Source: Roseibium sp. MMSF_3544 (lineage in GTDB: Bacteria > Pseudomonadota > Alphaproteobacteria > Rhizobiales > Stappiaceae). From it: DNA of 64,000 nt. The stretch is taken from positions 21,842-85,841 of the forward strand of contig NZ_JASHKA010000024.1 in assembly GCF_030732845.1 (NCBI RefSeq). Direction: 5' to 3'. A program made the translations under genes and the position numbers. The notes beneath the pieces are model-generated. The model was given only the letters and a program-made list of their open reading frames with translations, did no database searches and was not told the DNA's origin. Of this stretch, positions 9,037 through 17,605 are shown piece after piece; the first letter of the stretch is position 1; the number at the start of each line of letters is the position of its first letter.

Positions 9037-9531
9037 ATGCGCTTGAAAACCACATTGCCACTGAACCTGGCCGAAAAAATCGTCGACGGTGCGCTTGACG
9101 CGGGACGCGCGGAAGACATGTTGCCGCTTACGATCGTCGTGCTGAACGCAGGCGGTCAGATCGTTGCCGTCAAGAGCGAGGACGGGTCGGGGATCATGCG
9201 GTTCGACGTTGCTCTGGGCAAGGCTTGGGGGGCGCTCGGCATGGGAATCTCCAGCCGTCTGATCCGGGACCGGCTGGCAAGCCGGCCGGTTTTCCAGAAC
9301 GCGCTTGCCGCCGCCTCCGAGGGCAGGTTCGTGCCGGTGCCTGGGGGTGTCCTCCTGGAAGACGAGACCGGGGCGACCATAGGTGCCGTCGGCATCAGCG
9401 GAGATACGTCGGAAAAGGACGAATACTGCGCGATCCGTGGTGCTGCGGCTGCCGGCCTGCGCTCCGAGCCATCCGAACCGGATGAGGCCTGGCGCAGTTC
9501 GAGCCTCTCCGATACGCCGGGTCAGGGGTAG
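9037..9531 (+). CDS. GlcG/HbpS family protein
   Basis: A 164-residue protein matching the GlcG/HbpS fold over almost its whole length: LNLAEKIVDGALDAGR start, a VVLNAGGQIVAVKSED strand, SRPVFQNAL middle, and GGVLLEDETGATIGAVGISG with a C-terminal helix. Members are soluble and are found with glycolate, propanediol and other catabolic genes; HbpS binds heme, but heme binding is not assured here. It starts 18 bases after dctM, so it is probably the last gene of TRAP operon 1 and may act on or sense the transported compound. No signal peptide is present. Confidence 0.8.
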   Translation: MRLKTTLPLNLAEKIVDGALDAGRAEDMLPLTIVVLNAGGQIVAVKSEDGSGIMRFDVALGKAWGALGMGISSRLIRDRLASRPVFQNALAAASEGRFVPVPGGVLLEDETGATIGAVGISGDTSEKDEYCAIRGAAAAGLRSEPSEPDEAWRSSSLSDTPGQG

Positions 9532-9587
9532 GGCTTTTTCCGATCAAAGGATCCAAGCCAAATCGGCAGCATTCTAGAGCCTGTACC

Positions 9588-10214
9588 CTAGACGAAGGGA
9601 GCATCGAAAATCCGGTGCGTGACTTGCAACCGCGGCTTTTCGGCATCTTCAGGATCGCACAGCTTGAACGTGGAGGTTCCTTCATAGTCCTTGGGGATCA
9701 CCATGCATCTGACGAATGCGGACACCCGATCCTTGGCGGCGTATGCGGTTACCGGCGTATTCAGGGGTTCGAACCATGCACTGCCCGGTGTCATCGGCGA
9801 GACGCCTTGATCCGTGTGGATGTCGAGCGTGCCCTTGAAGAGGTAACGGATGCCGGAGCCGGCATGCGTATGCCGATAGGCCTGCGCCCCCGGCGGGAAG
9901 GTAACCGTGTCGAGCCGAAGCAGCGAATGCGCCGGGTCGAAGGAGACCGTTTCGTTGAGCAGGGGCGTGCCGTGCAGTGCCCGGTCGGCCGGAGCGACTT
10001 CGAAGCAAATGAGGATGGTGTCATCACCGCCGACAAAATCGATAGTGACCGGGCCGGACGTGTGCAGCCCGTGTTCTGCGGTCAGGTTTTTGCCGTTGAT
10101 GTTCACCGCGCCACGCTCAGTCCAGAAAGCACGTGGCAAAGGAGATAGATTGACCGGCCCGGTCTCGTCTGCCGTTATCCTGGACAGGGTCAGCCGATGG
10201 GGAAGCTGGGACAT
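9588..10214 (-). CDS. Cupin-domain protein
   Basis: A 208-residue protein with a C-terminal cupin barrel. The metal-ligand pattern is visible in AYRHTHAGSGIRYLFKGTLD (HxH plus downstream strands), followed by PGSAWFEP and a second strand set. The longer reading frame upstream to 10325 would run into the divergent membrane-protein gene; the ATG at 10214 gives the normal MSQLPHRL-type start and is used. It converges on the GlcG gene and diverges from the membrane protein at 10282 with 67 bases between starts. A sensor or isomerase/dioxygenase-like role is possible; the substrate is unknown. Confidence 0.75.
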   Translation of the reverse strand: MSQLPHRLTLSRITADETGPVNLSPLPRAFWTERGAVNINGKNLTAEHGLHTSGPVTIDFVGGDDTILICFEVAPADRALHGTPLLNETVSFDPAHSLLRLDTVTFPPGAQAYRHTHAGSGIRYLFKGTLDIHTDQGVSPMTPGSAWFEPLNTPVTAYAAKDRVSAFVRCMVIPKDYEGTSTFKLCDPEDAEKPRLQVTHRIFDAPFV

Positions 10215-10281
10215 TTGATTATGAGGCCCTTGTATTGAATTGCAGTTTGAATCTTCGCGGATTGAGTAGGAACATGAACGC

Positions 10282-11703
10282 GTGCCGGTGTTGCAACTGA
10301 TCCGAAATCCCTCAAAAAGCGCCATTGCGGCTGTTCTGGTTCTGCTCTCACTTGCGGAGCTACTTTATCTTTATTTCGGCCTGGCGATCGCCGGGGTCGT
10401 CAGCTCATTTGCGTTTTGCGGCATCATCCTTGTCAGTTCCTCTATTGCCAGTCTGCGGGAATGGTGCCTTGCGGGCATCTGTGTTCTCTTGGTCGTGCTC
10501 GCGTTTCTTGTCGGATTGCCGGGCGAAACCATATTCGGTGCTCTTGAAAGGGCCGCCTTTTTCGCTGCGTTCATCTACCTCGTGACCCTCTTGAAGGAAG
10601 CGGCCGAACGCTCGCCTTCCGTCCTTGAAATCGGCCGCTACCTGACCAGCCAACCCGAAAGGCGGCGCTACTATGCAACGGCTTTCGGCGGGCATTTGTT
10701 CGGTGTTTTGCTCAATTTCGGTGCCATCAGCCTGCTGGCTCCGCTGGTGCAGCGCGGGGCAAGAGCCGGTGTGCCGCCGGGCGAGGAGGGCGAACGAAGA
10801 GCGAGACAGCTCGAACAGCGCCAATTGTCCGCACTGATACGCGGATTTTGCTGGGTTATCATCTGGACGCCGACAGCTCTCACGCAGGCGGTGATCCTGT
10901 CCGAGATGCCAGAGGCCGACCCGGCAACGGTGATTATGCTCGGACTTGTCGCGAGCCTCGTCATGATCCTGATCGGGCGCGTCGAGGACAGGTTCGCCTG
11001 GCGCGCTTTGCCGCCGGGTGGCCAGATCTCTGCAGGCCCTTTTCCCGGGCTCGCCTTCCGGCGTCTCATGGCTGTCTGCCTGTTCCTGATCGGTCCGACC
11101 GTCGCAATCGTAATGCTCAGCGACTTGAGCACGGCAACTGCAATGATGCTGATGGCGCCGATCGTCTTTATCGGCTGGACCCTTGTTTTGACGCCTGCAG
11201 GCAGCGGTCCGGGCGAGCGATTGAGCACGGCGCAGAGCCAGCTTGCGGTCTTGCTGACACAGTCTGCGCCGGGGCTCGCAAAAAGCGCCTTTTCGTTGGG
11301 GGCATCCGGTTTCATCGGCATCATGGCGGCGGCCCTGGCACCGGTCGACCAGATCGCCGCGTCCATGAACCTTGACGGCATGCCGGCATGGCTGTTTCTG
11401 GCAGCTCTGCCGATCCTGATCACCCTCGGCGGCCAGCTTGCGCTCAGCCCGATCATGGTCGTCGTGTTCCTGGCTTCGGTCATTCTGGAACTGGAGTTCG
11501 TGGCGGCCTCGCAGACCATGATTGCCTTTGCGCTCGGTGCCGGCTGGGCTCTCAGCATGACAGCGTCGCCGAATGCAACGGCGACGCTGCTGATATCCGG
11601 TGTCAGCGGCATACCGCCGACAACGCTCACGTGGCGCTGGAACGGGCGCTATGCACTGCTGTGCTACGCCGCTTTCTGCGTTTTCTTCGCAGTGCTGGCG
11701 TGA
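10282..11703 (+). CDS. Polytopic membrane protein, possible transporter, unrecognised
   Basis: A 473-residue protein starting at GTG (AGTAGG-type site 11 bases upstream), with roughly 11-12 hydrophobic segments and a charged cytoplasmic loop at ~170-185 rich in Glu/Arg. The second half has helices with broken-helix features (TASPNATATLLISGVSGIPPTT) like those of ion-transporter superfamily members, but I cannot assign a family. It is divergent from the cupin gene and convergent with the glutathione transferase at the end of the tct operon. Export or uptake of the compound handled by the neighbouring cupin/TRAP genes is possible but not shown. Confidence 0.7.
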   Translation: MPVLQLIRNPSKSAIAAVLVLLSLAELLYLYFGLAIAGVVSSFAFCGIILVSSSIASLREWCLAGICVLLVVLAFLVGLPGETIFGALERAAFFAAFIYLVTLLKEAAERSPSVLEIGRYLTSQPERRRYYATAFGGHLFGVLLNFGAISLLAPLVQRGARAGVPPGEEGERRARQLEQRQLSALIRGFCWVIIWTPTALTQAVILSEMPEADPATVIMLGLVASLVMILIGRVEDRFAWRALPPGGQISAGPFPGLAFRRLMAVCLFLIGPTVAIVMLSDLSTATAMMLMAPIVFIGWTLVLTPAGSGPGERLSTAQSQLAVLLTQSAPGLAKSAFSLGASGFIGIMAAALAPVDQIAASMNLDGMPAWLFLAALPILITLGGQLALSPIMVVVFLASVILELEFVAASQTMIAFALGAGWALSMTASPNATATLLISGVSGIPPTTLTWRWNGRYALLCYAAFCVFFAVLA

Positions 11704-11726
11704 GCGCCTATCCGGGACAACAATCT

Positions 11727-12356
11727 TCAGCCGGCCGGAATCTCGCCCACCTGTTTCGGGACATGGTAGCCCTTTTGCACAGCCGGACGCGCGGCGAGAC
11801 GCTGATACCAGGCGCGAACGTTCGGATAGTCGTTGAGATCGATCCCCTGCCACTCGTAACGTGAGATCCAGGGCCAGCAGGCCATGTCGGCGATCGAGTA
11901 GTCATCGACAATGAAGTCACGGCCTTCAAGGCGTTTTTCCAAGACTCCGTAGAGCCGCTTCACTTCCGCTGAAAACCGCTCTTCCGCATATTCGGCCTTG
12001 CCCGGATTGAAATGCAGGTAGTGGTGGGCCTGACCGAGCATCGGACCGAGCCCGCCCATCTGCCACATCAGCCACTCGATGGTGCGTGTGCGCTGCTCGC
12101 CGTCCGGGGCGAGAAACTGGCCGTGCTTGTCAGCGAGATGGATCATGATGGCACCGGATTCCATCAGCTTCAGGCCGGTGTCGCGGTCAACGATCGCGGG
12201 GATCTTGTTATTCGGGCCGATTTCCAGGAATTCCGGCGTTTTCTGGTCACCCTGCCCGATGTTGATCAGGTGAGCGGTGTAGTCAACGCCGAGTTCTTCG
12301 AGAAGGATGGACACCTTGCGCCCGTTCGGCGTGGTCCAGGTGAAAAGATCAATCAT
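11727..12356 (-). CDS. Glutathione S-transferase, YfcG/YghU-like
   Basis: A 209-residue soluble enzyme with an N-terminal thioredoxin-like domain (1-80) and all-helical C-terminal domain (90-205). The start MIDLFTWTTPNGRKVSILLE has the TPNGxKV loop typical of Nu-class enzymes YfcG/YghU, which have disulfide-bond reductase activity; NKIPAIVD carries the cis-proline and LMESGAIMIHLADK the glutathione gamma-glutamyl site. It is the last gene of the minus-strand operon that begins with tctC, which suggests it acts on an intermediate or a reactive by-product of that pathway. Confidence 0.88.
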   Translation of the reverse strand: MIDLFTWTTPNGRKVSILLEELGVDYTAHLINIGQGDQKTPEFLEIGPNNKIPAIVDRDTGLKLMESGAIMIHLADKHGQFLAPDGEQRTRTIEWLMWQMGGLGPMLGQAHHYLHFNPGKAEYAEERFSAEVKRLYGVLEKRLEGRDFIVDDYSIADMACWPWISRYEWQGIDLNDYPNVRAWYQRLAARPAVQKGYHVPKQVGEIPAG

Positions 12357-12406
12357 GGGATTTGCTCCGAAAGCTCTCAGCTGGTTCTAGTGCGTTTGTC
12401 TCGACG

Positions 12407-12754
12407 TCACGTCGCCGCCATGTCGAGGGACGGATCGTCGGTTGCCCAGGGGCTGAACGGTGCCGGGATCAGGATCCGGTTTTCCTGGCTGATCTGAAGC
12501 GGGCGTGTTTTCTGCACGTAAGCCTTCCAGCGAGGATCTGCGCCGAGCCGGGCGCGGCGTTCGGTGCGCTCATCCATGCTCTTGTAGGCCCACATATGCA
12601 CGATCTGGTGCAGGGGACCGATTTCGGTCGAAAAATACCCGACCATGCGCCCCAGGATCGGACGCTGGATTTCCAGGCCCTCGTTCTCATAAAGCTTCAG
12701 GTACTCCGGCACCGCACCGATCTGGAGGGAATAAATTCGTTGTTCAACAATCAT
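12407..12754 (-). CDS. NIPSNAP family protein
   Basis: A 115-residue single-domain protein: MIVEQRIYSLQIGAVPEYLK is the standard NIPSNAP first strand-helix, followed by the GYFSTEIGPLHQIVHMWAY core and an RRARLGADPRW helix. The longer frame to 12796 overlaps the upstream TPP enzyme gene; the ATG at 12754 is the normal start. NIPSNAP domains have a dimeric alpha/beta-barrel (ferredoxin-like) fold; bacterial members sit in catabolic operons, but their chemistry is undefined. Here it lies between the TPP enzyme and the glutathione transferase and is likely co-transcribed with them. Confidence 0.85.
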   Translation of the reverse strand: MIVEQRIYSLQIGAVPEYLKLYENEGLEIQRPILGRMVGYFSTEIGPLHQIVHMWAYKSMDERTERRARLGADPRWKAYVQKTRPLQISQENRILIPAPFSPWATDDPSLDMAAT

Positions 12755-12779
12755 TTGTCTGCTCGCTTTCAGGAAGTTG

Positions 12780-14522
12780 TCAGGCGTTTGAACCAAGGGC
12801 TTTTTCGCCCTGCTGGCGTGCCGCCGAAAGGGATTGTGTCGGGGTCAGCGCTTCCGGGTCGACCACGATTTCGATCATGTAGCCGCCCTTGGCCTTGCGG
12901 GCCCGTTCCAGGGCTTCGGGAAAGGCATCTGTCGTCTCTACCCGTTCACCCGATATCCCGAAGGCAGCTGCAAAGGCCACGAAATCGGGATTGATCAGAT
13001 CGGTCGCGATGACATGGGCAGGATGATGGCGCTCCTGGTGCATGCGGATGGTGCCATACATGCCGTTGTTGACGATGATATAGATGACATCGGCACCGTG
13101 CTGGCGCGCCGTCGCAAGCTCCTGACCCGTCATCAGGAAACAGCCATCACCCGAAATGCTGACGACCTCTCGTGCCGGATTGTGCAGCTTGGCAGCAATT
13201 GCGGCCGGGACGCTGTAGCCCATAGAGCCGCTGGTCGGTGCCAATTGGGTGCGAAAGTGCCGGTGTTCGTGAAAACGGTGGACCCAGACGGTGTAGTTGC
13301 CAGCACCATTCGTGATGACCGTATCGGCCGGCATTTCATTGGTCAGGGTGCGGATGACCTCGCCCATGTTGACCTTGCCTGGAACGACCGTCGGTTTGAG
13401 AAACGCTTCGTAGTCGGCCCGCTGTTCGTCTCGCCAAGCTCCAAAACGATCATTGCCGTCAGTCCCACCAGCGCTGCCGATACCAAGCACCGAATCGAAG
13501 AAAGCTTCCGGATCGGAGACGATGGAAAGGTCAGGCTGGTAGACCTGACCGAGTTCTTCCGGGCCCGGATGCACGTGCACAAATGTCATGCGCGGGTGTG
13601 GGATACCCAAAAGGGAATAGCCCTGCGTCGTCATCTCGCCAAAGCGCGGTCCGACGGCGATGAGGAGATCAACCTCCTCCAGCATACGCTTGCGCAACTT
13701 CGGCAGCGGTGCAATGCCGATCACGCCGACATAGTTGTCGTGGCCGTTGTCGACATAGTCCTGACAGCGGAAGGAAGCCGCGACCGGGATACCAGTGCGC
13801 TCGGAAAAGGCCATCGCCTTTTCGCGGCACTCCGCGCTCCACGATGGCCCGCCGACCACAAGCAGCGGTTTTTCGGCCTTCGCGATCATGTCCTCGAGCG
13901 AAGAAACGTCTTCGGGCAAGGGCGCAGACCTGGCGATCGACGTCGGTCGCAGATCCTCGCAATCGGCCATTTCGGTGAGCATGTCTTCAGGCAAGGCCAG
14001 AACCACCGGACCCGGTCTACCGGACATCGCCGTCTTCCAGGCGCGGGCCAGATATTCGGGAATGCGGCGGGGATCCTCGATCTGGGCAACCCATTTTGCC
14101 ATTTCGCCGAACATGCGCCGGTAGTCCATTTCCTGGAACGCCTCACGATCCATCATGGTGCGCCCGACCTGTCCGATCAGCACAATCATCGGGGTGGAAT
14201 CCTGAAAGGCCGTATGGACGCCATTGGAGGCATTGGTCGCCCCTGGTCCGCGCGTCACCGCGCAAATACCAGGTTTGCCCGTCAACTTGCCATAGGCATC
14301 GGCCATGTTGGAGGCACCGGATTCGTGGCGGCACGTCACCACCTTGATGTCGTCCTGATGTGCGTAGAGCCCCTCCAGCAGGCCGAGGAAGCTTTCGCCC
14401 GGAACGCAATAGACGGTGTCGGCGCCGAGCAGGTGAAGCTGATCGGCAAGAATGCGGCCACCACTGCGAAGCGTGTCGCTTGCGGGTGCCGGTGGTGTTT
14501 GCAGTTCCAGAACGCTGGACAT
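12780..14522 (-). CDS. Thiamine-diphosphate-dependent enzyme, acetolactate synthase-like
   Basis: A 580-residue TPP enzyme with the three usual domains. The PYR domain (~17-185) holds the proton-relay glutamate in CRHESGA (E67, preceded by H66) and TRGPGATNA; the middle domain covers ~200-340; the PP domain has GDG at ~458-460 with the matching NNG at ~485-487 for Mg-diphosphate. The family includes acetolactate synthase, glyoxylate carboligase, oxalyl-CoA and benzoylformate decarboxylases; the substrate cannot be named. It is followed by NIPSNAP and GST genes and preceded by an SDR and a tricarboxylate-type transporter, so its substrate is probably the imported acid or a 2-oxo acid made from it. 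Transcribed as part of the tct operon. Confidence 0.88.
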   Translation of the reverse strand: MSSVLELQTPPAPASDTLRSGGRILADQLHLLGADTVYCVPGESFLGLLEGLYAHQDDIKVVTCRHESGASNMADAYGKLTGKPGICAVTRGPGATNASNGVHTAFQDSTPMIVLIGQVGRTMMDREAFQEMDYRRMFGEMAKWVAQIEDPRRIPEYLARAWKTAMSGRPGPVVLALPEDMLTEMADCEDLRPTSIARSAPLPEDVSSLEDMIAKAEKPLLVVGGPSWSAECREKAMAFSERTGIPVAASFRCQDYVDNGHDNYVGVIGIAPLPKLRKRMLEEVDLLIAVGPRFGEMTTQGYSLLGIPHPRMTFVHVHPGPEELGQVYQPDLSIVSDPEAFFDSVLGIGSAGGTDGNDRFGAWRDEQRADYEAFLKPTVVPGKVNMGEVIRTLTNEMPADTVITNGAGNYTVWVHRFHEHRHFRTQLAPTSGSMGYSVPAAIAAKLHNPAREVVSISGDGCFLMTGQELATARQHGADVIYIIVNNGMYGTIRMHQERHHPAHVIATDLINPDFVAFAAAFGISGERVETTDAFPEALERARKAKGGYMIEIVVDPEALTPTQSLSAARQQGEKALGSNA

Positions 14523-14539
14523 TTCCCGGTTCCCCTGCC

Positions 14540-15325
14540 TCAGATACTCTTGATCATGCCGCCGTCGACACGGGTCATCTGACCGGTCACGTAGCCTGCA
14601 GGCTCGCTCAGCATGAAGACCGCGACACTGGCGAATTCCTCGGGCCGGCCGTAGCGCTTGGCAGGCAGGGAGGCGGCAATTTCGGTCCGAACCTGTTCCA
14701 GCGTCTTGCCTTCGCGCTGTGCTCTTGCGGTATCGAGCTGTCCGACGCGGTCGGTATCGATCTTGCCCGGCAGGATCATGTTGACGGTGATGCCGTCACC
14801 GGCAACCTCGTTCGACAGCGTTTTGCAGAAACCCGCCATGGCGCCCCGGATCGTATTGGAGACGGCAAGGTTCGGAATCGGTTGCACGACACCTGACGAT
14901 CCGATCGCAAGGATCCGGCCCCATTTGCGCGCCTTCATGACCTCGACGGTGGCCTCAGTGATCCGGAACAGGCTGAACAGTAGTGTCTGGGCAGAGCGAT
15001 GCCAGACCTCGGCCGTCACGCCGAGCGAGGGCGAGGGCGGTGGGCCGCCGGCGTTGTTCAGAAGGATATCGGGCTTGATCTCGTTGCGTACGCGATCGCA
15101 GAACACCTCGACAGCTGCCGCACCCGAAAGGTCAAGGGCAACCGGTGTAACCGTGACGCCGAAGGTGCTTGAGAGGTTGGCTGACAGGCCCGCAAGCTTG
15201 TCTTCGCTGCGGGCGACCAGAAAGAGGTTTGCGCCTTCTTCGGCCAGCTTTTCAGCGATGGCTTTTCCAAGCCCCTGGGAGGCGCCAAGAACCAATGCGG
15301 TCTTTCCGCGAATACCCAAATCCAT
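14540..15325 (-). CDS. SDR-family protein lacking the YxxxK pair
   Basis: A 261-residue protein with a clear Rossmann fold: GASQGLG at 14-20, LNNAG at 89-93, S143/S144 on strand 5, and a C-terminal DGGMIK. At the place of the catalytic YxxxK it has SNTIR (S156 and R160), so Tyr and Lys are both replaced. This matches a known beta-ketoacyl-reductase-like SDR subgroup described as lacking a perfect catalytic tetrad. It may still use NAD(P)H by another mechanism or bind ligand only. It lies 20 bases from tctA and 17 from the TPP enzyme on the same strand, so it belongs to the operon. Confidence 0.87.
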   Translation of the reverse strand: MDLGIRGKTALVLGASQGLGKAIAEKLAEEGANLFLVARSEDKLAGLSANLSSTFGVTVTPVALDLSGAAAVEVFCDRVRNEIKPDILLNNAGGPPPSPSLGVTAEVWHRSAQTLLFSLFRITEATVEVMKARKWGRILAIGSSGVVQPIPNLAVSNTIRGAMAGFCKTLSNEVAGDGITVNMILPGKIDTDRVGQLDTARAQREGKTLEQVRTEIAASLPAKRYGRPEEFASVAVFMLSEPAGYVTGQMTRVDGGMIKSI

Positions 15326-15345
15326 AAGAGAAACTCCACAAAGGT

Positions 15346-17025
15346 TTATTCAGAAGGTTGTGTCTGTTCGCCAGTGGCCGGTTTGAAACCGTATTTGAGG
15401 CGATAGAGCAGCATTACAATGCCGGTGACGGCCATGGCGATGGCGACGACCGGGCGCACGATGCCCGGCATCATGAAGACCGGGACAGCTTGTACGATCA
15501 GAAGCGCTGGAATGAAGAACCGGGTCCACGCAGCCTTGCCGATATGCTTCTGGTAGTATGGGAAGACCAGGGAGAAACAGCCGAGCAGCAGAAAGAACAG
15601 CGACCAGGGCCGGCTGATGAACACCCAGATATCATCCGAGCGGGCAACCACCTGGCTGAGGCGAGCCTCGGCAATGCCACCCAGAACCACGCCCAGCACC
15701 ATGGGCACGATCGGAAAGCCGAGTGAGCGCAGGACAAAGCCGATGATGCCGAAGACGAACAGCGTCCACATATCGTAGGTGACGTTGTTGAGCGCGAAAA
15801 TGCCGACGGAGCAGTAAAACAGGATCACAGCTGCGAGCATGTACATCTTCACCTTGGTGACGAGCACGAAGCCGCGCAGAGTGAAGGATTGCAGCGCGAG
15901 CATCATGAAATTTGCAACGAAGAACGCCAGGAAGATCGAATAGGCAATCTGCGGCTCGTCGGAGATGAAACTCGGGCTCGGAATGACGTCATGGATCAGC
16001 AGCGCGCCGAGCATGATCGCCGTCATGATGTCACCGGGAAGGCCAAGTGCCATCATGACGATCAACGCACCGCCGGCTGTTGCATTGTTGGCGGATTCCG
16101 GCGCGATAATGCCGTCGACGGCACCCTTGCCGAATTCGTCCGATTCCTTGCTGGTCTTCTTGGCCTGGTCGTAGGCCAGGATGTTGGAAATCGTGCTGCC
16201 CGCCGCCGGAAGAACGCCGACAAAGACACCAATCAGCGACGAGCGGATGATGTTGCCCCAGCGGCTGAGCACCTGACGGGCGGCTCCCAGGTAATCGATA
16301 TGAACCGCGTGCGCCTCGTTTCCGCCGAGCCGCTGATGCGCTTTTTCGGATGTCCGCACGTCGCCCAAAAGACGGCTGAAGGCGAAGAGACCAACCAGCA
16401 CCGGCAGGAACGCAAAGCCCTGCGTGACCGGATCGAACCCGAAGGTAAAACGCGGCTGGCCGAACACCACGTCGCTGCCGATCGTGGCAATCAGCAGGCC
16501 GAGCAGGGCTGCCATCAGGCCTTTCAGGATCTGATCACCGGCCATGCTGGCCGTAACCGTGAGCGCGAACAGGATCAGCGAGAAATAGTCGACCGGCTGG
16601 AACTCAAGGCCGATGAGAGCCAATTGCGGGGCGACGATCATCAGGACGATGGAGGCGATAACGCCACCGAAAAACGATGCCCAGACACCGATGCCGAGCG
16701 CCAGACCCGGGCGTCCGCCGCGGGCCATCGGGTACCCGTCAAATGTTGTTGCGACCGAAGACGGCGTCCCGGGGATTCCTGTGAGGATACCAGACATCAG
16801 GCCGCCGGAAAGACCGCCGACATAGACCGCGATCATGGTCGCCAGTCCCTCGACCGCTGTCATGGAAAAGGTGAACGGCAGCACAAGAACAACTGCCATT
16901 GCGATGGTGAAACCAGGAATGGCACCTGCGATCAGGCCGGCCATGGTGCCGACCATCATCAGGATCATCGTCTTGATGGTGAATAGCTCGGGCGCTGCCA
17001 GCGTCAGGTTTTCAAATAATCCCAT
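15346..17025 (-). CDS. tctA: Tripartite tricarboxylate transporter large permease (TctA)
   Basis: A 559-residue integral membrane protein of about 12 helices, longer than the usual ~500 residues because of a C-terminal membrane extension. The N-terminal GAIPGFTIAMAVVLVLPFTF and GILTGIPGTPSSVATTFDGYP carry the GxPG motifs of TctA, and a second copy appears around GVLPAAGSTISNILAYD and ALGLPGDIMTAIMLGALL. It forms the transport pathway with TctB and takes substrate from TctC. It starts 4 bases after tctB stops. The substrate class is carboxylates; no finer call is possible. Confidence 0.92.
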   Translation of the reverse strand: MGLFENLTLAAPELFTIKTMILMMVGTMAGLIAGAIPGFTIAMAVVLVLPFTFSMTAVEGLATMIAVYVGGLSGGLMSGILTGIPGTPSSVATTFDGYPMARGGRPGLALGIGVWASFFGGVIASIVLMIVAPQLALIGLEFQPVDYFSLILFALTVTASMAGDQILKGLMAALLGLLIATIGSDVVFGQPRFTFGFDPVTQGFAFLPVLVGLFAFSRLLGDVRTSEKAHQRLGGNEAHAVHIDYLGAARQVLSRWGNIIRSSLIGVFVGVLPAAGSTISNILAYDQAKKTSKESDEFGKGAVDGIIAPESANNATAGGALIVMMALGLPGDIMTAIMLGALLIHDVIPSPSFISDEPQIAYSIFLAFFVANFMMLALQSFTLRGFVLVTKVKMYMLAAVILFYCSVGIFALNNVTYDMWTLFVFGIIGFVLRSLGFPIVPMVLGVVLGGIAEARLSQVVARSDDIWVFISRPWSLFFLLLGCFSLVFPYYQKHIGKAAWTRFFIPALLIVQAVPVFMMPGIVRPVVAIAMAVTGIVMLLYRLKYGFKPATGEQTQPSE

Positions 17026-17029
17026 GTTA

Positions 17030-17506
17030 TCAATAAACTCTCAGGATTTCGCCTTCAGGCAGCAGGACGCCGAGCATCTGGGTGAAGATCGCCCACATGC
17101 CGATCACGAAGAAAGCGGCGATGGCGGCGTGCAACGCCAATTGGCGCGGTTTCCAGCCACCCAGCACGCAAAGCGTGAGGAAAACATAGGCAAGGCCGCC
17201 CAGAAGCATGCCGGCATAGGGCATCGTGATCAGAAACAGAAAGAACAGCGCGAAACATATGAACGGGTTCTTGTTGTGCTGAAGCCAGTCGGAAACCGTA
17301 ACCTTCTCCGTTTTTTGCGGAGCACGCTGGGACTGGAACAACAGCAGCGCGGACAAGAGCGCCAGCGGCACGATGATGATGCGTGGCCAGAGCGCCGGCG
17401 ACATCTGGCCAAACATGGCCGGTGGCAACTCAAGCGACGCTGCAAACATCACGGCGCAGAGCAGCAGAAAGAATACCGCAACGAAGGCATCTCGATTGAG
17501 CGACAT
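17030..17506 (-). CDS. tctB: Tripartite tricarboxylate transporter small permease (TctB)
   Basis: A 158-residue membrane protein with four helices (~8-28, ~38-56, ~78-108 as a split pair, ~120-142), the normal size and topology for TctB. The opening MSLNRDAFVAVFFLLLCAVM and the GQMSPALWPRIIIVPLALLS segment are typical. It lies between tctC and tctA; a perfect hairpin separates it from tctC, while only 4 bases separate it from tctA. Confidence 0.88.
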   Translation of the reverse strand: MSLNRDAFVAVFFLLLCAVMFAASLELPPAMFGQMSPALWPRIIIVPLALLSALLLFQSQRAPQKTEKVTVSDWLQHNKNPFICFALFFLFLITMPYAGMLLGGLAYVFLTLCVLGGWKPRQLALHAAIAAFFVIGMWAIFTQMLGVLLPEGEILRVY

Positions 17507-17528
17507 ATGCTGAATTCCAGGAATTGAA

Positions 17529-17554
17529 GATCACGCCCCGGGAAGGGCGTGATC
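17529..17554 (-). terminator. Intercistronic hairpin between tctC and tctB
   Basis: Arms GATCACGCCC (17529-17538) and GGGCGTGATC (17545-17554) pair perfectly over 10 bp around a 6-base loop. It lies 51 bases beyond the tctC stop and 22 bases before the tctB start in the direction of transcription. No U-run follows, which fits an mRNA stabiliser or partial terminator. Confidence 0.65.
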
Positions 17555-17605
17555 GGACAAGCTGTTTGGTGCGGCCTTTTCAGGCTGCTCGGAACGCGGT
17601 CGGAG

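Noticed and set aside
9764..9781. tRNA-like GGTTCGAACC string
   Set aside because: It lies inside the cupin gene, with no matching acceptor stem or anticodon arm around it.
10405..16986. Long antisense open frames (for example on the opposite strand of the 10282, TPP-enzyme and tctA genes, up to ~580 codons)
   Set aside because: In GC-rich DNA the antisense of a coding region is often open; these translations have no family motifs, are Arg/His-rich and lie exactly opposite well-supported genes.
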